DNA of 7,425 bases, taken from contig CACZSE010000005.1 in the NCBI GenBank assembly GCA_902783735.1, positions 1-7,425 on the forward strand. The letters run 5' to 3'. A program made the translations under genes and the position numbers. Positions 1 to 6,360 of this stretch are shown piece after piece. Each line of letters opens with the position of its first letter. Within the stretch, counting starts at the first letter, position 1. The notes beneath the pieces are model-generated. The model worked only from the letters and a program-made list of their open reading frames with translations, was not told where the DNA came from and searched no databases. The stretch comes from an uncultured Lachnospiraceae bacterium. Its GTDB lineage: Bacteria; Bacillota; Clostridia; Lachnospirales; Lachnospiraceae.

Positions 1-162
1 CTTTTTAATGATAATCAACGGAATGGTCTCTACCTTCTCGTATGTTGTGAACCTCTTTCCGCACTCGTCACACACACGACGCCTTCTGATAGAGTTATTG
101 TCTTCTGCCGGTCTTGAATCAATAACTCTGGTGTTCTCATGACCACAAAATGGGCACTTCAT
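1..162 (-). CDS. nrdR: NrdR transcriptional repressor, N-terminal part (partial, cut by window edge)
   Basis: The first 54 codons of NrdR are visible, beginning [18 protein letters not shown]. NrdR is a cytoplasmic, nucleotide-sensing repressor of ribonucleotide reductase genes. The N-terminal zinc ribbon is complete: Cys3 and Cys6 in CPFC pair with Cys31 and Cys34 in CDEC, and the basic run at residues 27-30 (RRRR) is the usual DNA-contacting stretch. The ATP-cone domain would begin near residue 46-50 ([11 protein letters not shown]) and lies mostly outside the window. The ATG at 162 is supported by an excellent Shine-Dalgarno sequence, GGAGGTGA, at 174-167. The gene follows ftsZ on the same strand but is separated from it by a terminator and has its own strong promoter, so it is a separate transcription unit. 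Identification is secure from the Cys pattern and the surrounding residues; the rest of the protein cannot be judged. Confidence 0.96.
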   Translation of the reverse strand, partial: MKCPFCGHENTRVIDSRPAEDNNSIRRRRVCDECGKRFTTYEKVETIPLIIIKK

Positions 163-166
163 ACTT

Positions 167-174
167 TCACCTCC
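167..174 (-). promoter_or_regulatory. Strong ribosome binding site of nrdR
   Basis: The minus strand reads GGAGGTGA four bases upstream of the nrdR ATG. This is near-perfect complementarity to the 16S rRNA 3' end and fixes the start codon at 162. Confidence 0.85.
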
Positions 175-215
175 GCCTAAGATAAAAAATGAAAACTAAA
201 TGTTCTATACATTAA

Positions 216-252
216 TTGACATAATTATAAGTTATAATTTTCTTTATGTCAA
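216..252. repeat. Imperfect inverted repeat spanning the nrdR core promoter
   Basis: The left arm TTGACATAATTATAA (216-230) is the exact reverse complement of the right arm made of TTATAATT (232-239) plus ATGTCAA (246-252), if the six bases at 240-245 are treated as an insertion. The arms are separated by one base (231). The structure contains the -35 and -10 hexamers of the nrdR promoter and reaches the predicted transcription start, so it could be a repressor site or an AT-rich cruciform. The arms are seen directly; any binding function is inference. Confidence 0.6.
224..252 (-). promoter_or_regulatory. Consensus sigma-A type promoter of nrdR
   Basis: On the minus strand a perfect -35 hexamer TTGACA (252-247) is followed by exactly 17 bases and a perfect -10 hexamer TATAAT (229-224). 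Transcription would start near position 217, giving a leader of about 55 bases before the nrdR ATG at 162. A fully consensus vegetative promoter is uncommon and would be very strong unless repressed, which fits the candidate operator sites around it. Confidence 0.85.
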
Positions 253-260
253 CTCTATTT

Positions 261-276
261 ATACTATATTTTGCAG
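261..276. promoter_or_regulatory. Candidate NrdR box, promoter-proximal
   Basis: The plus strand reads ATACTATATTTTGCAG. Against the NrdR-box consensus as I recall it (acaCwAtATaTwGtgt) it matches 11 of 16 positions, including all six strongly conserved (upper-case) ones. It lies nine bases upstream of the nrdR -35 hexamer. The region is AT-rich, so a chance match is possible. Confidence 0.4.
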
Positions 277-301
277 AAAAAAGCTTATTTTTAGGGGATG
301 A

Positions 302-317
302 TCACATTATATAGTAC
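302..317. promoter_or_regulatory. Candidate NrdR box, promoter-distal
   Basis: The minus strand reads GTACTATATAATGTGA, matching the recalled NrdR-box consensus at 12 of 16 positions. Its centre is 41 bases, close to four helical turns, from the centre of the proximal candidate at 261-276. NrdR boxes usually occur in pairs on the same face of the helix; the usual spacing I recall is about three turns, so this spacing is longer than typical. Confidence 0.35.
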
Positions 318-365
318 AAATTTTTATATAAATACATAAACATTATGTAACTTGTGTTGATGCAC

Positions 366-392
366 AAAAAAACTCCCCGCAACTGCGGGGAG
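366..392 (-). terminator. Rho-independent terminator after ftsZ
   Basis: On the minus strand a perfect 8-bp GC-rich stem, CTCCCCGC (392-385) with GCGGGGAG (380-373), closes a four-base loop (384-381) and is followed directly by seven T residues (372-366). It lies 13 bases beyond the ftsZ stop codon. There is no T-run on the plus strand side, so it works in one direction, ending the division operon before nrdR. Confidence 0.95.
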
Positions 393-405
393 AAAAAAGT
401 CTTTC

Positions 406-1614
406 TTATTTCTTCTGAAGGAAATCCGGTATCTTAAGCTGATTCTCTTCTACCTTACTCTTGATATCTGCAGGACGCTGAAGTTGTGACGTAAAGTTTG
501 TTCTTGGTGTGGGGATGGTTCCTGTAGCTCCGGGTACAACTGTCTGTCTGGGAATAGCAGTTGTTGCTGCTGCAGGTCTAACTCCGGGCTGAACGGGTCT
601 CTGACCCTGACCGTAAGGTAAAGATCCCGGCATAGAAAACATCTTATTGCCGGCTCCTGTAACGTTTTGTTCAATACCGGTTGCGATAACAGTGATCTTA
701 CATGTATCGGGTTCGCTTGCATCATACATGCATCCGAAGATTACATTGATATCCGCACCTGTAAGCGACTGGATGTAGTTTGCCGCATCGTCGGCATCGA
801 ACATAGATATATCACCGGTAACGTTAAGGATGACATCCGTAGCACCTGTGATTGTCGTCTCAAGAAGCGGAGATTCAACGGCCTGCTTAACAGCCTCGAT
901 GGCCTTGTCGTCTCCTTTTCCTTCACCGATACCGATATGAGCGATACCTTTATCTCTCATGACTGTCTGGATATCAGCAAAGTCAAGATTGATAACCGAA
1001 GGAACATTTATAAGATCGGTGATACCCTGAACTGCCTGCTGGAGAACCTGATCGGCTTTTCTCAGAGCATCGGGCATGGTCGTTTTTCTGTCTACTATCT
1101 CGTATATCTTATCATTAGGGATAACGATCAGCGTATCAACGCTTTCTTTTAATTTCTCAAGACCTGCAAGAGCATTGTTCATACGGGTCTTGGCTTCAAA
1201 TCTGAAAGGTTTTGTTACGACACCTACCGTGAGGATGCCCATATCCTTTGCTATCTTTGCTACTATGGGAGCTGCACCCGTTCCGGTTCCGCCGCCCATA
1301 CCGCAGGTAACAAATACCATGTTATATGACTGTATTGCTGCTGTGAGCTCATCATAACTCTCTTCTGCGGCTCTCTCTCCGATCTCGGGTTTTGCACCTG
1401 CTCCGAGACCTTTTGTGAGTTTTTCACCGATCTGCAGCAATTTGGGAGCTTTACAAAGCTGTAATGCCTGCTTATCTGTGTTAACACCAATAAAATCAAC
1501 TCCACCTATAGCTTCTTCAATCATACGATTGACCGCATTGTTTCCGGCACCGCCGACACCTATGACAAGTATCTTGGCTCCAGCCTCTGCGTTATTAGTC
1601 TTAATTTCTAACAA
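406..1614 (-). CDS. ftsZ: Cell division protein FtsZ (tubulin-like GTPase), TTG start
   Basis: FtsZ polymerises with GTP into the cytoplasmic ring that organises the division machinery. Numbered from the TTG start (402 aa), the nucleotide-binding glycine motif is at 18-24, the tubulin signature GGGTGTG at 107-113, and the T7 synergy loop NLDFAD at 209-214 with catalytic Asp211 and Asp214. A Pro/Gln/Thr-rich linker runs over about 318-390 and the C-terminal conserved peptide KIPDFLQKK, which binds membrane tethers, is intact. A longer reading frame opens with GTG at 1638, but the sequence AAAGGAGG at 1631-1624 lies inside that extension, nine bases before the TTG at 1614. The resulting start, MLEIKTN, resembles the Bacillus MLEFETN N-terminus, so I choose TTG. 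The gene is last in the cluster, 97 bases after divIB, and ends at a strong terminator. ftsA is not adjacent. Confidence 0.97.
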   Translation of the reverse strand: MLEIKTNNAEAGAKILVIGVGGAGNNAVNRMIEEAIGGVDFIGVNTDKQALQLCKAPKLLQIGEKLTKGLGAGAKPEIGERAAEESYDELTAAIQSYNMVFVTCGMGGGTGTGAAPIVAKIAKDMGILTVGVVTKPFRFEAKTRMNNALAGLEKLKESVDTLIVIPNDKIYEIVDRKTTMPDALRKADQVLQQAVQGITDLINVPSVINLDFADIQTVMRDKGIAHIGIGEGKGDDKAIEAVKQAVESPLLETTITGATDVILNVTGDISMFDADDAANYIQSLTGADINVIFGCMYDASEPDTCKITVIATGIEQNVTGAGNKMFSMPGSLPYGQGQRPVQPGVRPAAATTAIPRQTVVPGATGTIPTPRTNFTSQLQRPADIKSKVEENQLKIPDFLQKK

Positions 1615-1623
1615 AGCTTCTTT

Positions 1624-1631
1624 CCTCCTTT
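1624..1631 (-). promoter_or_regulatory. Ribosome binding site that decides the ftsZ start
   Basis: The minus strand reads AAAGGAGG, followed by nine bases and the TTG at 1614. Because this site falls within codons 3-5 of the longer GTG-initiated frame, it argues that the extra eight residues (MGQRRKEA) are not translated. Confidence 0.85.
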
Positions 1632-1650
1632 GCCCCACATAACGTCACAC

Positions 1651-1679
1651 ACTATAGTTTATAATTATTTTATGCTAAA
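1651..1679 (-). promoter_or_regulatory. Possible promoter of ftsZ in the divIB-ftsZ gap
   Basis: On the minus strand TATAGT (1656-1651) matches five of six -10 positions; TTTAGC (1679-1674), 17 bases upstream, is a weak -35. An alternative pair, TTGCGT and TAAACT, also 17 bases apart, overlaps it. The gap is the only one in the cluster long enough for a promoter, but neither pair is convincing on sequence alone. Confidence 0.35.
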
Positions 1680-1682
1680 CGC

Positions 1683-1700
1683 AACCGCTTTTTTGCGGTT
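1683..1700. other. Small hairpin between divIB and ftsZ
   Basis: AACCGC (1683-1688) and GCGGTT (1695-1700) form a perfect 6-bp stem with a six-base homopolymer loop (T on plus, A on minus). In the minus-strand transcript no T-run follows, so it is not an obvious terminator of the operon; it might be a weak attenuator, an RNA-processing or stability element, or a weak terminator for antisense transcription (TTTTT at 1699-1703 on plus). Confidence 0.4.
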
Positions 1701-1711
1701 TTTAAAAAATT

Positions 1712-2539
1712 CTATTCATCTTCCTCAAAAGAGGCATATCCCGATTCGACTGTATAGTTTTCGAGTTTTAAAACTCCTTTTTTGCCTTTCAGTTCAGGTA
1801 ATATCGCCTTAAGGCGTATTATCTTCTCGTCAATATTGTCAAAACTTCCCAGTTTAACTCTTGCCTGATCAAAATACAGAGTCACATTGTAATCATCATC
1901 AAAATAGATCCTGTCAACTTTTATTTCGTATTTGGCGAGCAGCTGCGAGACATCCAGTATGTTCTTGAATATCTCCTCGTCCGAAACCGGCAGTTTTTCC
2001 CAGAGCACGACATGATCAAACTTCATGCCCATGACCTGAGGGATCCCTTCTGTCTTTATATCCGAAGATTCTACCACCGTACCATCCTTATCAAAATATA
2101 TATATTGACCCATATATTCAACATATCCGGCAATGGCTTTTTCATATATCGTGATCTTTATGGAAGTCGGCGACAGGATCCGCACGCTCATTGTTTCAAT
2201 AAACGGAACATCCTTTATTTCTTTGTTTCTGTATTTCAAAGACAGTAACAATGAGTTTTTCGCCAAAAAGCCATCACCTATGACCATCCTGTTTATCTCT
2301 TCGGTACTGTAATGAGTACTGCCTTCAACAATGATCTTATCTACGGTATATGTTTTTACTATGTACAAAAATGCACATAAAAGCAGCATTACCACAGCCG
2401 TTATGATCACAAGTATCTTAATTGTATGTGTGCCGAAATTTATATGAGGCTTAAACGAAACCGTTTTAAACAGTTTTGGCCTGTTTTCAGATGAACGCCT
2501 GACTTTCTTCTTTCTACGTTTCTTTTTATTCTGTTCCAT
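1712..2539 (-). CDS. divIB: Cell division protein DivIB/FtsQ
   Basis: This 275-aa bitopic membrane protein belongs to the DivIB/FtsQ family, which joins FtsL and DivIC outside the membrane and controls the FtsW-PBP synthase. The N-terminal cytoplasmic segment is very basic (KKKRRKKKVRR at 5-15), one membrane segment spans about 40-62, and a POTRA-type domain follows at about 65-134 (VDKIIVEGSTHYSTEEI onward, typical of the family). The remaining extracellular beta domain runs to about 263, ending in a short acidic tail (FEEDE). Length is normal for the Gram-positive family. The ATG at 2539 lies three bases after the ftsW stop (TAG, CTC, ATG). I see no good ribosome binding site, so translation is probably coupled to ftsW. 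Identity rests on topology, the POTRA start and gene position, because this family is poorly conserved in sequence. Confidence 0.92.
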   Translation of the reverse strand: MEQNKKKRRKKKVRRSSENRPKLFKTVSFKPHINFGTHTIKILVIITAVVMLLLCAFLYIVKTYTVDKIIVEGSTHYSTEEINRMVIGDGFLAKNSLLLSLKYRNKEIKDVPFIETMSVRILSPTSIKITIYEKAIAGYVEYMGQYIYFDKDGTVVESSDIKTEGIPQVMGMKFDHVVLWEKLPVSDEEIFKNILDVSQLLAKYEIKVDRIYFDDDYNVTLYFDQARVKLGSFDNIDEKIIRLKAILPELKGKKGVLKLENYTVESGYASFEEDE

Positions 2540-2542
2540 GAG

Positions 2543-3694
2543 CTAAAATCTTATCTTACGCGCCACGCTGTTAACCAGTCCGATCTCGATCAACAGAAAC
2601 ATTATCGAAGATCCTCCGTAGCTTATAAACGGCAGTGATATTCCGGTATTCGGAACCGTGTTGGTAACAACCGCGATATTTAATACAACCTGAATGGAAA
2701 TATGAGCCATGACGCCGACCACCAAAAGAGCTCCGTAAAGATCGGTAGCATTGGTTGCGATGATCATGAGTCTCCACAACAGTAATGCGAACAGCAGGAC
2801 TATACTGATACCTCCAAACAATCCAAGCTCTTCGCATATGACCGAAAAGATCATATCATTTTGCGCTTCAGGTAAAAATCCCTGTTTTTGAATGCTCTGT
2901 CCGAGACCTTTTCCGAAAATGCCGCCGGAGCCTATTGCATAGAGAGCCTGCAGAGTCTGGAAGCCTTTTCCCGATGCATATGCTTCGGGATCGAGCCATG
3001 CAAGAACTCTGTCTCCTCTGAATCCGAATTTATTAGAGCCTGCAGCTTTAGTTATGGCATATACCAACAATGCGGCAAGTGCGGCCGCAGCTGCGGCAAA
3101 TATCGCAAACTTCTTATAATCTCTGCTGGCTATGAACAGCATTACAAACGATATTCCGAATATGATGATCGCCGAACTTAAGTTATCCGTTATCTGCCAG
3201 ACCAGGAGACATATAAGAGCCGGAGGGGCAAGAACGATGATCATGCCCTTCCTTGTGTTTATGTCATCTTTTAATTTGCATATGAGTCCTGCCACGAATA
3301 TGATCATGGCAAGTTTTGCGATCTCGGCGGGCTGAATGGATATTCCGAGTCTGAGCCACCTTCTTGCACCGTTTGCCTCATATCCGAGCGGTGTAAGTAC
3401 CAGCAGTATAAGTATCGCGGAAACCGCATAAGCCATTCCGGATACCTTTTCCCACGTATTATAGGGAATTATCCCGAAAACCGCCATGAGCACAAAGCCA
3501 AAAACAGATGCAGCTGCCTGCTTTTTCAGATAATAAGCCGGATCGTTGTTGGTCAGTACCGACATCGAAGCATCATATGAACTGGTAGAATATACCATTA
3601 CAAGTCCAAATGCCACTAAAAACAGCGTTATAAAAATCAGGCTGTAATCTATATACGGTTTTGCTCCATCCTGATCCTTAGTACGGAACTTCAT
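2543..3694 (-). CDS. ftsW: FtsW, septal peptidoglycan glycosyltransferase (SEDS family)
   Basis: SEDS proteins polymerise lipid II into glycan strands; FtsW works with a class B PBP at the septum. The 383-aa protein is polytopic, with about ten hydrophobic segments. Family motifs are clear: GARRWLRLG at 109-117, QPAEIAKL at 121-128, an Asp-containing loop ITDNLSSA at 168-175, PEAQNDMIF at 275-283 in the large extracellular loop, and SYGGSS at 358-363 near the C-terminus. An alanine-rich segment lies at 199-209. The ATG at 3694 is inside the end of the upstream pbp gene (17-base overlap), with a modest ribosome binding site (AGAAGG, five bases before ATG). The tight overlap with its cognate transpeptidase gene favours FtsW over the paralogues RodA or SpoVE, although SpoVE cannot be excluded by sequence alone. 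Confidence 0.95.
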   Translation of the reverse strand: MKFRTKDQDGAKPYIDYSLIFITLFLVAFGLVMVYSTSSYDASMSVLTNNDPAYYLKKQAAASVFGFVLMAVFGIIPYNTWEKVSGMAYAVSAILILLVLTPLGYEANGARRWLRLGISIQPAEIAKLAMIIFVAGLICKLKDDINTRKGMIIVLAPPALICLLVWQITDNLSSAIIIFGISFVMLFIASRDYKKFAIFAAAAAALAALLVYAITKAAGSNKFGFRGDRVLAWLDPEAYASGKGFQTLQALYAIGSGGIFGKGLGQSIQKQGFLPEAQNDMIFSVICEELGLFGGISIVLLFALLLWRLMIIATNATDLYGALLVVGVMAHISIQVVLNIAVVTNTVPNTGISLPFISYGGSSIMFLLIEIGLVNSVARKIRF

Positions 3695-5879
3695 CTGCGC
3701 CTTCTTTCACCGGCTCGCCGGTCTCTACATTTAATACATTTCCTGTAAGGGGTGCAAGTTCCACATCGTCGCTCTGCATCTCCTCGTCGGTAACATGATT
3801 TGAAGATGTGACATCTCCTCCGTGTGCATCTATATTACCATTCTCATCAACTTCCGGGGTTGCCTGCGCTTCATCGGCCGCTTCCTCATCGTCAATGACA
3901 TCAGCTCTTTTTATTGCTATGTTCAATTCTGCCAGCTCGGCTTCTTCCTTTTCCGTCAATTCTTCCGTCATATAGATATTCATGTAGGGAAGAACCTCAG
4001 TAAGGATCTGTCTGCAGAGTTTTCTGGCAAATCCAACATTATCCTGAACCCATGAGTTAGGTCTGTCAACCACAACATAAATTGCGATCTGCGGATTATC
4101 CGCAGGGGCAAATCCCATGAAGGACAACAGATAGTTCGTCCTGTCACGAGGGACCATTTCCGCGGTTCCCGTTTTTCCGCCTATCATGTAACCCGCGGGT
4201 CTTGCTTCTTTTCCGGTACCTTCCTCAACAACACCTATGCAGTAGTCCACGATCTCTGAAGAGGTCTGCTCCGAAATAGTCTGTTTCAAAACTCTGGGAG
4301 TTATATTCTTAACAACCGATCCGTCGGAAGCGGTTATCTTGCTGACCATATGGGGTTCGTAGTAATATCCGCCGTTTATGAGTGAACAAAATCCCGTCAC
4401 CATCTGTATCATGGTCACATTAAAGCCCTGTCCGAAGGTAGACGTCGCAAGCTCTGTCTCTCCCATGGTATCTCCGGTAAATATGAGAGAATCGGTTCTG
4501 GCTTCTCCGTAAAGATCTATATTGGTCTTTAAGCCGAAGTTGTATTTACTCTGATACTCCAAAAATGTTTTTGAACCTATCTGTCTGCCCATAAGCATAA
4601 ATGAAACGTTGCACGAGTTCTCCACGGCTCCTTTTACGCTGAGAGTGCCGCAACCGCCTTTTTTATAGTTATGACACTTGATATTGTGAGTGGATACCTG
4701 AAGAGCACCGTTACAGGTATAAAACTCTTCTCCCGTAAGCTTTCCGGATTCAAGTCCGCATGCGACGGTAAACGGTTTATACGTCGACCCCGGCTCATAG
4801 GTATTACTTATGCAGAAATTCTTCCAAAGGTTTGCCAGGTTGGCATTCTTAATCTCTTCATCAGCCAGTTCTTCTTCTATATTTGACTCTGTCAGAACAA
4901 CGGCATCATAAGGTATCGTGCCGTTAAGCTCCGATTTTTTCATTCCTATGAGTCTGCTCGTGTCTCTGGGATTGTTAAGATCGAAATTCGGATAGCTGGC
5001 CATGGCAAGTACATCGCCGGTATCCACATCCATGATGATACAACCGAGATTGTTTGCACCGTTTCCGTCTCTGGCCGCATTTTTGTTTTCTTCATTAAAC
5101 TGATACAGATACTTTTCTACTATCTGCTGAATATTCGCATCTATAGTCGTGACTATATTGTACCCGTCGGTGGCAGGAATGGTGGTTCTCTCAAGAGTCT
5201 CATCCTCATTAAGATAACCGTATTCTCTTCCGTTTATTCCTTCCAGCACATCGTTATAGTATTGCTCAAGTCCATACTGTCCGCCTTCTCCGCGAACCGT
5301 AAAGCCAAGCACATCAGATGCAAGAGTGTTGTTCGGATATATCCTCTTATATTCGTTCTCAAACCATACTCCGGCTATATCCGGATAATCTTCATTGTTA
5401 TTGTCCATCTCAAGGAAAGGACTGATCTCATCGTAAGTGAGCTGTTTTTTCACAATATAGTATTGAGACGAAGGATTCTCGGTAACATGTTTTCTTATGG
5501 CAGCTATGTCAAGCCCCGGAAACGCGGTCCTTAATGCATCCATGGTAGCTTCCAAGCTTTCTTCCTTTGAGAGCATGACCTTAGCATCAACGATCATGTT
5601 ATATACCTTTTCCGACGTTGCCAGCTTACTTCCTTTGCAATCGAGTATGTCCCCTCTTTTGTACGGCAGGACTATCGAATTGTATTTCTGCTGACTGAGT
5701 ACCTGTTTTTTATATCTTTCGCCGTTATCTCTGGTGATGGTGAACAGCTTTATACCTAAACCCACAAAAGCCAGTAATACCAATATAAACAGTATCACCA
5801 GCTTTGCCTGCATATCTTTATTGAGTCCGTTATCGACCCGGATCCTTCTGACTCTTTTTACTCTTTTCTCGCTTTTCAA
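3678..5879 (-). CDS. Class B penicillin-binding protein, septal transpeptidase (FtsI/PBP2B/SpoVD type)
   Basis: This 733-aa protein cross-links septal peptidoglycan outside the membrane. A basic N-terminus (residues 3-14) and one membrane segment (about 27-47) anchor it. The pedestal region starts with RGDILD at 75-80. The transpeptidase domain carries all three active-site motifs: STYK at 365-368 with nucleophile Ser365, SCN at 422-424, and KTG at 569-571. No PASTA domain follows; instead residues 638-733 form an acidic tail with 30 Asp/Glu against 4 Lys/Arg. The start is TTG at 5879, with AGGGG at 5893-5889 spaced nine bases away. The next in-frame candidate, ATG at codon 23, lacks a good ribosome binding site and would remove the basic segment. 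The gene lies 12 bases after ftsL and overlaps ftsW by 17 bases. Only one class B PBP gene is here, so it cannot be assigned to the vegetative or sporulation branch from sequence; the location argues for cell division. Confidence 0.95.
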   Translation of the reverse strand: MKSEKRVKRVRRIRVDNGLNKDMQAKLVILFILVLLAFVGLGIKLFTITRDNGERYKKQVLSQQKYNSIVLPYKRGDILDCKGSKLATSEKVYNMIVDAKVMLSKEESLEATMDALRTAFPGLDIAAIRKHVTENPSSQYYIVKKQLTYDEISPFLEMDNNNEDYPDIAGVWFENEYKRIYPNNTLASDVLGFTVRGEGGQYGLEQYYNDVLEGINGREYGYLNEDETLERTTIPATDGYNIVTTIDANIQQIVEKYLYQFNEENKNAARDGNGANNLGCIIMDVDTGDVLAMASYPNFDLNNPRDTSRLIGMKKSELNGTIPYDAVVLTESNIEEELADEEIKNANLANLWKNFCISNTYEPGSTYKPFTVACGLESGKLTGEEFYTCNGALQVSTHNIKCHNYKKGGCGTLSVKGAVENSCNVSFMLMGRQIGSKTFLEYQSKYNFGLKTNIDLYGEARTDSLIFTGDTMGETELATSTFGQGFNVTMIQMVTGFCSLINGGYYYEPHMVSKITASDGSVVKNITPRVLKQTISEQTSSEIVDYCIGVVEEGTGKEARPAGYMIGGKTGTAEMVPRDRTNYLLSFMGFAPADNPQIAIYVVVDRPNSWVQDNVGFARKLCRQILTEVLPYMNIYMTEELTEKEEAELAELNIAIKRADVIDDEEAADEAQATPEVDENGNIDAHGGDVTSSNHVTDEEMQSDDVELAPLTGNVLNVETGEPVKEGADEVPY

Positions 5880-5891
5880 AACAGAATGCCC

Positions 5892-6359
5892 CTATTCATT
5901 CGGCAGGTCCCTTAACTGCCTTACATAGTCACTCCCCTCATCTGATATTGTAACAACTTGTCCGGCTTTTGCATAGGACATACCCAATTCTTCTACAGCA
6001 ATTTGCTTGATCTCTTCAAGATTTATACTGCTTTCTATGCGTTCAAGCTCCTCGTCGTTAGACAATTTGAGGTTGTTGAGCTCCGTTTTCAGATAAGCAA
6101 CTCTTTTTATGCTCACGGTAAGTTCCGCCTGCATCTTGATATAGCTTATGAGCATAAAGCATACCATGGTAACCGCACCGGCCAGAAAAAGAACATATCC
6201 CGGACTCATCTTCTTGGCCCTTGCCCTGTTTTTCGCCACTCTGACATCGACAGGCTTATAGGGCTTATTCATCTCTCTAATGAGATCTTCTTTCCTTACG
6301 GTATTTCCCCGAACAAAACCCGCATCTGTTCTTCTTGCCGTGTTTGTCTGTGTTGCCAT
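5892..6359 (-). CDS. ftsL: FtsL-like septum protein (small bitopic coiled-coil protein)
   Basis: The 155-aa product has a basic cytoplasmic N-terminus (about 1-50), one membrane segment (about 53-74, beginning MSPGYVLFLAGAV), and an extracellular heptad-like helix (about 76-118, with spaced Leu/Ile and many Glu/Lys) followed by AVEELGMSYAKAGQVVTI, the LGM plus Q-V-x-I ending usual for FtsL/DivIC proteins. FtsL forms a complex with DivIB and DivIC that activates the septal FtsW-PBP pair. A TTG at 6377 would add six residues and overlap rsmH, but the ATG at 6359 is preferred: it lies one base after the rsmH TAA and has AGAGGTG just upstream. Position between rsmH and the class B PBP is the classical ftsL location. 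Sequence alone would not separate FtsL from DivIC; synteny decides. Confidence 0.9.
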   Translation of the reverse strand: MATQTNTARRTDAGFVRGNTVRKEDLIREMNKPYKPVDVRVAKNRARAKKMSPGYVLFLAGAVTMVCFMLISYIKMQAELTVSIKRVAYLKTELNNLKLSNDEELERIESSINLEEIKQIAVEELGMSYAKAGQVVTISDEGSDYVRQLRDLPNE

Positions 6360-6360
6360 G

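Noticed and set aside
216..238. Plus-strand promoter from TTGACA (216-221) and TATAAT (233-238)
   Set aside because: The spacer is only 11 bases, too short for sigma-70 type recognition, and no plus-strand gene follows.
667..1152. Open plus-strand frame of 161 codons opposite ftsZ
   Set aside because: It lies wholly within the conserved FtsZ GTPase coding sequence, and its translation has no family features.
1683..1703. Hairpin after divIB as a terminator of the division operon
   Set aside because: In the direction of the genes the stem is short and is followed by GCGTTTAGC rather than a T-run, so termination is unlikely.
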